From positions 1 through 10,592 of the forward strand of contig CALEXZ010000073.1 in NCBI GenBank assembly GCA_937926195.1: 10,592 nt of DNA. The letters run 5' to 3'. Below are positions 6,387-10,592 of this stretch, piece by piece (the stretch's first letter is position 1; each line of letters begins with the position of its first letter). The stretch comes from an uncultured Actinomyces sp. Lineage in GTDB: Bacteria > Actinomycetota > Actinomycetes > Actinomycetales > Actinomycetaceae. The notes beneath the pieces were generated by a model. The model was not told where the DNA came from, searched no databases, and saw nothing but the letters and a program-made list of their open reading frames with translations. A program made the position numbers and the translations under genes.

Positions 6387-7304
6387 ATGCGATTCCGCCT
6401 CGTTGTCACCGAGACCTTCAAGGGACTGACGCGCAACCTCGCGATGACGGTCTCCGTCATCCTCGTCGCCTTCGTCTCACTGCTGTTCGTCGGCGCCTCC
6501 GCCCTCCTCCAGCTCCAGATCAGCACGATGAAGGGCGACTGGTACGACAAGGTCGAGGTCAGCGTCTACATGTGCCCCGTGTCCTCCGCACGTGCCGAGT
6601 GCGCCGACGGCGAGGCCACCCAGGAGCAGATCGACGCCATCGAGGCGCTCATCAACTCCGACGCCCTGGCCCCCTACGTCGCCAGCTACACGATCGAGTC
6701 GAAGGCCGAGGCCTACGAGAGCTTCATGAGGGGCTACGGCGACACGCAGATCGGCCAGAACGCGACCGAGGACATGATGCCCGTGTCCTTCCGCATCAAG
6801 CTCGTCGACGCCGAGCAGTACCAGGTGGTCTCCGAGCAGTTCACCGGCCGCAGCGGTGTCGAGCGCGTCGTCGACCAGCGAGCCACCCTGGAGCCGCTGT
6901 TCCTCGTGATGAACCGCGCCTCGTGGGTCACCGGCGGGCTCGCGGCCATCATGGCCGTCGCCGCCGTCCTGCTCATCACGACGACCATCCGGCTGTCCGC
7001 CATGAGCCGTTCGCGCGAGACCGGCATCATGCGGCTGGTGGGTGCCTCCAACCTCTTCATCCAGCTCCCCTTCATGCTGGAGGGCGCGCTGGCGGCCCTG
7101 GCGGGCGCCCTGCTGGCCGTGGGCGGCCTCTACACGGGGGTGAGGTACCTCGTCGAGGGGTGGCTCGCCAAGTCGATCACCTTCACCACCGCCTTCATCG
7201 GCACCGACGATGTCTGGCTCGTCGCCCCCTGGCTCATCCTTGCCGCGATCCTCATCGCCGCGGCCTCCTCCGCTTTCTCCCTGTCGAAGTACACGAGGGT
7301 CTGA
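6387..7304 (+). CDS. ftsX: Cell division membrane protein FtsX
   Basis: Membrane partner of FtsE, 305 residues, normal for actinobacterial FtsX. The topology is cytoplasmic N-terminus, membrane segment 1 (about 19-41), a large outer domain (about 45-175), then segments 2 (180-200), 3 (226-252) and 4 (276-298) with a short C-terminal tail. The outer domain carries two cysteines, C63 and C72 (YMC...AEC), that could form a disulfide. It is the part expected to contact a hydrolase. The cytoplasmic loop RLSAMSRSRETGIMRLVGAS (202-221) is the FtsX hallmark, likely the coupling helix for FtsE. The ribosome site AAGGAG (6374-6379) begins on the last base of the ftsE stop codon. The next gene starts 5 bases after the ftsX stop. 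Confidence 0.96.
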   Translation: MRFRLVVTETFKGLTRNLAMTVSVILVAFVSLLFVGASALLQLQISTMKGDWYDKVEVSVYMCPVSSARAECADGEATQEQIDAIEALINSDALAPYVASYTIESKAEAYESFMRGYGDTQIGQNATEDMMPVSFRIKLVDAEQYQVVSEQFTGRSGVERVVDQRATLEPLFLVMNRASWVTGGLAAIMAVAAVLLITTTIRLSAMSRSRETGIMRLVGASNLFIQLPFMLEGALAALAGALLAVGGLYTGVRYLVEGWLAKSITFTTAFIGTDDVWLVAPWLILAAILIAAASSAFSLSKYTRV

Positions 7305-7309
7305 GAACC

Positions 7310-8674
7310 ATGCTTGCGCTCACGCACCGACTGGCCACCGCCTGGAGCTCCCGCTCCGAGGACGTCTCCCGCGGACGGCGGCTGCCCGCCCGCCACCGCT
7401 ACCTCGCCGTCGTGGCGGGACTGTGCCTGCTCGCGGCCCCGATGTCGCTCACGCTTCCGGCCGCCACCGCCGACGAGCGCTCGGACGCGGTCGAGGACCA
7501 GGAGGAGGCGGACCGGCGCGCCAACGAGCTCGCGGCCTCCCTGGAGGGCGTGTCGGCCGACCTCGGCCAGGCCTACCTCGACCTCCAGGCCGCTCAGAGC
7601 GAGCTGTCCGCCGCCGAGACCGAGCTCGCCGACGCCGAGACGCTGCTCGCCCAGAAGGAGCGCGAGCAGCAGGCCGCCTCCGACCGCCTCGACGTCGCCG
7701 AGTCCCAGCTCGACACCCTGGAGGCCGAGGCCGCCGAGTCCGAGCGCACCGCCTCCGACAACGAGGCATCCGTGGCCTCGCTCGTCGTGTCGACCTACCA
7801 GGGTGACTCCAGCATCACGGCCTGGTCCTACGTCCTCGCCTCCGACTCTGTCGAGGACCTCACCCAGCGCGCCTCCGCCATGGAGATCGCCTCCGGCGTG
7901 CAGTCCTCCGTCCTGGCCGCAGCCCAGGAGGAGCGGGCGCAGGACGCCAACCGGCGCACGCGCCAGGACGCCGTCGCCCAGCGCGTGACCACACTCAAGG
8001 AGGAGGCCGACCAGGCCGAGGCGGCCGCCCAGGAGGCCGCCGACGCCGCCCAGGACAAGCGTGACGAGGTCGCGGCCCTCACCTCCCAGAGGGAGACGGC
8101 CGCCGCCACCCTGGAGTCGCAGAAGGCGGACATCGAGGCTCAGCTCGTCCAGGCCCGGGCAGACCAGGAGGCCGCTGCCGCCACCATCGCCGAGATTGAC
8201 GCCGCCAACCAGGCCAGCAGCTCCTACACGGGGGCGTCCTCGGGATCCGCCGCCACGGCCTCACTGGGCTCGGGAGCGATCGGCCACCCCATCACCGGGC
8301 CCCTCACCGTCGCCTCACCCTACGGCTACCGCATCCACCCCATCAGCGGCTACCAGATCCTCCACGAGGGGGTCGACCTCGTCGCCGCCGAGGGCGTGCC
8401 TCAGTACGCCGCGGTCTCCGGCACGGTCACCTACAACATCAACGGCTCGTGCGGTAACGGGATCGTCATCAACGGCGGTGTCATCAACGGCCAGTCCGTC
8501 GTCCTGTACTACTGCCACCTGTCCTCGATCACGGTGCCCAACGGGGCCTACGTCAACAGGGGCGACCAGATCGGCCTCACTGGCAGCACCGGAGGGGCGA
8601 CCGGCCCCCACGTCCACTTCGAGGTCTACCTCAACGGGTCCTCCATCGACCCGATGACCCTGCCGGGGTTCTGA
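7310..8674 (+). CDS. Secreted coiled-coil M23 peptidoglycan endopeptidase
   Basis: Protein of 454 residues. A basic N-terminus (RGRR...RHR) precedes a hydrophobic signal segment (31-48), with probable cleavage after ATA (52-54). Long Ala/Glu/Gln-rich heptad-like coiled coils follow at about 58-150 and 183-300, then a Ser/Gly/Ala linker (303-323) and a C-terminal LytM/M23 domain (325-454). The metal and active-site set is intact: H352 and D356 in HEGVD, H403 in YCHLS, and H434 and H436 in GPHVHFEV. It should therefore cut cross-links in peptidoglycan, unlike E. coli EnvC, whose LytM domain is degenerate. Its position 5 bp after ftsX and the coiled-coil plus hydrolase layout (compare EnvC and PcsB) make it the likely hydrolase that FtsEX controls. 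The ribosome site is weak, so translation is probably coupled to ftsX. The long in-frame extension upstream lies antiparallel in logic to ftsX coding and is not used. Confidence 0.93.
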   Translation: MLALTHRLATAWSSRSEDVSRGRRLPARHRYLAVVAGLCLLAAPMSLTLPAATADERSDAVEDQEEADRRANELAASLEGVSADLGQAYLDLQAAQSELSAAETELADAETLLAQKEREQQAASDRLDVAESQLDTLEAEAAESERTASDNEASVASLVVSTYQGDSSITAWSYVLASDSVEDLTQRASAMEIASGVQSSVLAAAQEERAQDANRRTRQDAVAQRVTTLKEEADQAEAAAQEAADAAQDKRDEVAALTSQRETAAATLESQKADIEAQLVQARADQEAAAATIAEIDAANQASSSYTGASSGSAATASLGSGAIGHPITGPLTVASPYGYRIHPISGYQILHEGVDLVAAEGVPQYAAVSGTVTYNINGSCGNGIVINGGVINGQSVVLYYCHLSSITVPNGAYVNRGDQIGLTGSTGGATGPHVHFEVYLNGSSIDPMTLPGF

Positions 8675-8692
8675 GCGCGGCGCGCCCGCGGG

Positions 8693-8698
8693 TAGGGT
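8693..8698 (+). promoter_or_regulatory. Probable -10 element of the smpB promoter
   Basis: TAGGGT matches TANNNT and is the same hexamer as before the first GTPase gene. Transcription would start near 8705-8707, where a GTG begins (8707), giving a leader of about 60 bases before the smpB ATG. It lies in the 91-bp gap after the M23 gene. Confidence 0.5.
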
Positions 8699-8726
8699 GG
8701 GCCCCTGTGCCCGCCGCGCCGCGGGC

Positions 8727-8745
8727 GCCCGGGCCGATCCCGGGC
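8727..8745 (+). promoter_or_regulatory. Hairpin in the smpB mRNA leader
   Basis: GCCCGGG (8727-8733) pairs perfectly with CCCGGGC (8739-8745) over a CCGAT loop. The stem ends 10 bases before the AGGAGG (8756-8761) of smpB. With no T-tract it is less likely to be a terminator for the M23 gene than a leader structure, but either is possible. Confidence 0.4.
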
Positions 8746-8765
8746 TGGCAGGAAGAGGAGGTCGC

Positions 8766-9293
8766 ATGGCCAAGCAGCCGAGCAGGCCGAGGAAGCCGAC
8801 CGCGGGGGAGCGGGCCAAGGCGGCCGCTGACGCCCACCAGACGGTCGCCCGCAACAAGAAGGCGCTCCACGACTACTTCATCGAGGACCGCTTCGAGGCA
8901 GGGCTGGCCCTGACCGGAACCGAGGTCAAGGCGCTGCGCATGGGCCGCGCCTCCCTGACCGAGGCCTGGGTCGAGATCGACCGGGGCGAGGCCTGGCTCC
9001 AGGGCGCGCACATCCCGGAGTACCTCCAGGGCACCTGGAACAACCACGCGCCTCGCCGCAAGCGCAAGCTGCTGCTGCACCGCGCACAGATCGACCGTCT
9101 GGCCATGCGCGTGCAGGCCAAGGGCTACACCATCGTCCCGCTCGAGCTGTACTTCGTCCGCGGGCGCGCCAAGGTGGAGATCGCGCTGGCCCGAGGCAAG
9201 CAGGACTGGGACAAGCGCCAGTCCCTGCGGGAGGCTCAGGACCGGCGTGAGGCCGCGCGCGCCATGGCGGACGCCAACCGCCGTCGGGGCTGA
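8766..9293 (+). CDS. smpB: SsrA-binding protein SmpB
   Basis: Small RNA-binding protein of trans-translation. It brings tmRNA to stalled ribosomes and occupies the decoding site. The 175 residues are slightly longer than the usual ~155-160 because of a basic N-terminal extension (PSRPRKPTAGERAKAA). The family core is plain: VARNKKALHDYFIEDRFEAGLALTGTEVK (27-55), KALRMGRASLTEAWV, EYLQGTWNNHAPRRKRKLLLH, and GYTIVPLELYFVRGRAKVEIALARGKQDWDKR. A basic, helical C-terminal tail (SLREAQDRREAARAMADANRRRG) follows, the part that reads the empty mRNA channel. The start at ATG 8766 has AGGAGG 4 bases upstream. Its partner ssrA begins at 10553, with a broken reductase gene between. Confidence 0.97.
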   Translation: MAKQPSRPRKPTAGERAKAAADAHQTVARNKKALHDYFIEDRFEAGLALTGTEVKALRMGRASLTEAWVEIDRGEAWLQGAHIPEYLQGTWNNHAPRRKRKLLLHRAQIDRLAMRVQAKGYTIVPLELYFVRGRAKVEIALARGKQDWDKRQSLREAQDRREAARAMADANRRRG

Positions 9294-9330
9294 GGGGGCT
9301 GCTGGGCCCGTGGGGTCTGCGGGGCCCGGC

Positions 9331-10324
9331 TCACCAGCGCGTGTGCACGTGCTGGCGGATGAGACGCTCGTACAGCTCGGCCAGCGCTGCCTCAAGGTCT
9401 GCGCTCAGCGGGGGCAGTGAGCCAGCCTCGGCGTTGGCCCGTGCCTGCGCGGCGTTGCGGGCGCCGGGGATGACGGTGGTGACACCCGGCTGGTCGATGA
9501 CCCAGCGCAGCGCCACCTGTGCGGCGCTCGCCCCCTGGGGACCGAGCTCGCGCACCAGGGCGGTGAACTCGCGTGCCGCCGCCACGCCGACCTCGTAGGG
9601 GACCCCGGAGAAGGTCTCACCGACGTCGAAGGCCGAGCCGTCACGGTTGTAGGAGCGGTGGTCGCTCGCGGCGAAGACCGTGTCCTCGCGGTATCGCCCC
9701 GACAGCAGGCCGGAGGCCAGCGGGACGCGCGATGATCGCCGTGCCGGTGGCCTGGGCCGTGGGCAGGACCTCCTCCAGGGGCTTGCGACGCAGGACGTTG
9801 AGGATGATCTGCACGCTCGCGCAGGCTGGGCGGCGCATGGCCTCCAGGGCCTGCGCACAGGTCTCCACGCTCACCCCGTAGGCGCGCACGCGCCCCTCGG
9901 CGACCATCTCGTCGAGCCAGTCCCAGGTGCGCTGGGCCTCGATGACTTCGCTGGGCGGGCAGTGCAGCTGGACCAGGTCGATGGTCTCGACCCCGAGGTT
10001 CTGGCGGGAGCGGTCGTTCCAGGCCCGGAAGTGCTCGCGGCTGTAGTTCTCGTAGGTCTGCTCCAGGCGGCGGCCCATCTTGGTGGCCACGGTGAGTCCG
10101 GCCTCGGGCCGGGACTGGACGAAGGCTCCGACGAAGCGCTCGGAGCGGCCGTCGCCGTAGACGTCGGCGGTGTCGATGAAGGTGACCCCGGAGTCGACGG
10201 CCGCCTGGAGGGTCTCCTCGGCCTCGGTGGCAGTGACCTTGCCCCAGTCAGCGCCCAGCTGCCAGGTCCCGATGCCGATGGCTGAGACGCTGCGCCCCAG
10301 TGCGTGCAGCTCACGTGCCTCCAT
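9331..10324 (-). pseudogene. Aldo/keto reductase, frameshifted
   Basis: NADPH-dependent aldo/keto reductase family. From ATG 10324 (AAGGAG ribosome site just upstream) the protein runs in one frame with the full catalytic tetrad: D51 and Y56 in IDTADVYG, K82 in ATKMG, H121 in LVQLHCP. After GTAIIAR (near 9727) the frame drifts into about 28 unrelated residues and stops at 9641. The rest of the TIM barrel continues in a second frame to TGA 9331, beginning RVPLASGLLSGRYR and including LRWVIDQPGVTTVIPGARN, the cofactor-binding end. Joined, the gene would give 331 residues, the normal size. The break is explained by loss of one CG from the CG run at 9726-9731. Both halves keep normal coding character, so it is a recent mutation or a sequencing error. 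Substrate unknown. Confidence 0.88.
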
Positions 10325-10552
10325 GGTCTGCTCCTTCGTCGTCGCTCCCGTGCGCTCCGTATTGTCGCAGAGCGACGGCGGACGGGCCGGGGCCGGCTGC
10401 ACCGGGGCCTGAGCCCACCGGGGGCGGGCGCACCGGGCCGGTGCGCCCGGCTGTGACGAGGGGGACGCTGGTGGACCTGGAGGCGATCCTGCTAGGCTGC
10501 AGTGGCTCCGTCAGGAGCGCGTACGCCCGGGCCTCCGGGTGACAACTCCACA
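10325..10552. other. Intergenic region between reductase and ssrA
   Basis: 228 bases separate the divergent reductase and ssrA genes. The ssrA promoter candidate and leader hairpin occupy the right half. In the left half the minus strand reads GACAAT (10366-10361) about 40 bases before the reductase ATG, a weak -10 candidate. No credible small gene was found here. Confidence 0.4.
10472..10498 (+). promoter_or_regulatory. Candidate ssrA promoter
   Basis: TAGGCT at 10493-10498 fits the -10 pattern TANNNT, and TGGACC at 10472-10477 resembles a -35 element (TTGACA-like), with a 15-base spacer. Transcription would start near 10505, about 48 bases before the mature tmRNA end. The leader would hold a small hairpin (CCCGG 10526-10530 with CCGGG 10535-10539) and be removed by RNase P. 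Confidence 0.45.
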
Positions 10553-10592
10553 GGGGATGATCGGTTTCGACGACGGTCGTGGGTTCAGGAGA
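10553..10592 (+). ncRNA. ssrA: tmRNA (ssrA), 5' end only
   Basis: Transfer-messenger RNA, which with SmpB rescues stalled ribosomes and tags the unfinished protein for decay. The mature 5' end is recognised from GGGGATGATCGGTTTCGAC: the GGGG acceptor strand and the conserved GGTTTCGAC of the tRNA-like domain. The gene runs off the window after 40 bases, so the pseudoknots and tag codons cannot be seen. Confidence 0.9.

Noticed and set aside
6572..7309. In-frame upstream extension of the M23 protein
   Set aside because: It overlaps ftsX in another frame and reads as Arg/His-rich noise. The signal peptide follows ATG 7310.
8697..8765. Upstream in-frame GTG start for SmpB at 8697
   Set aside because: It lies on the likely -10 element. 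ATG 8766 has AGGAGG at the right distance and begins the typical SmpB N-terminus.

Overview
The window is very GC-rich, densely coding DNA. Its gene content (FtsEX plus a M23 hydrolase followed by smpB and ssrA, paired dynamin-like GTPases, leaderless TANNNT promoters) points to a high-GC actinobacterium, most likely an Actinomyces-like member of the Actinomycetales. The genus is an inference; the phylum-level call is firm.

Positions 1-1004 look like the right end of an integrative element. A complete tyrosine recombinase gene on the minus strand has its start about 70 bp from a truncated tRNA 3' end (962-1004). That fragment fits a tRNA-Thr(UGU) from anticodon to CCA and has no 5' half, as expected for the duplicated att copy left by integration into a tRNA gene. 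The rest of the element and the intact tRNA should lie left of the window.

Positions 1005-4963 carry resident genes on the plus strand: two large YfjP/dynamin-like GTPases (the first soluble, the second with two C-terminal membrane segments) and a single-stranded-DNA-binding protein whose tail lacks the usual DDIPF-like tip. The 154 bp before ssb are rich in inverted repeats. A convergent 181-aa gene of uncertain function (4987-5532, minus) follows.

Positions 5533-9293 hold a cell-envelope division block: ftsE, ftsX and a secreted coiled-coil M23 endopeptidase in a tight operon, then smpB from its own probable promoter. FtsE/FtsX should form the ABC-type complex that activates a peptidoglycan hydrolase. 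The adjacent M23 protein, with all zinc and catalytic residues intact, is the obvious candidate partner.

The right end has an aldo/keto reductase gene (9331-10324, minus) broken by a 2-base loss in a CG run, then the first 40 bases of ssrA (tmRNA) at 10553. SmpB and tmRNA act together in trans-translation, so the reductase sits between two functionally linked genes. TANNNT -10 hexamers are seen before the first GTPase, the 181-aa gene, ftsE, smpB and ssrA. Two of them lie 6-7 bases before the start codon, which suggests leaderless mRNAs.
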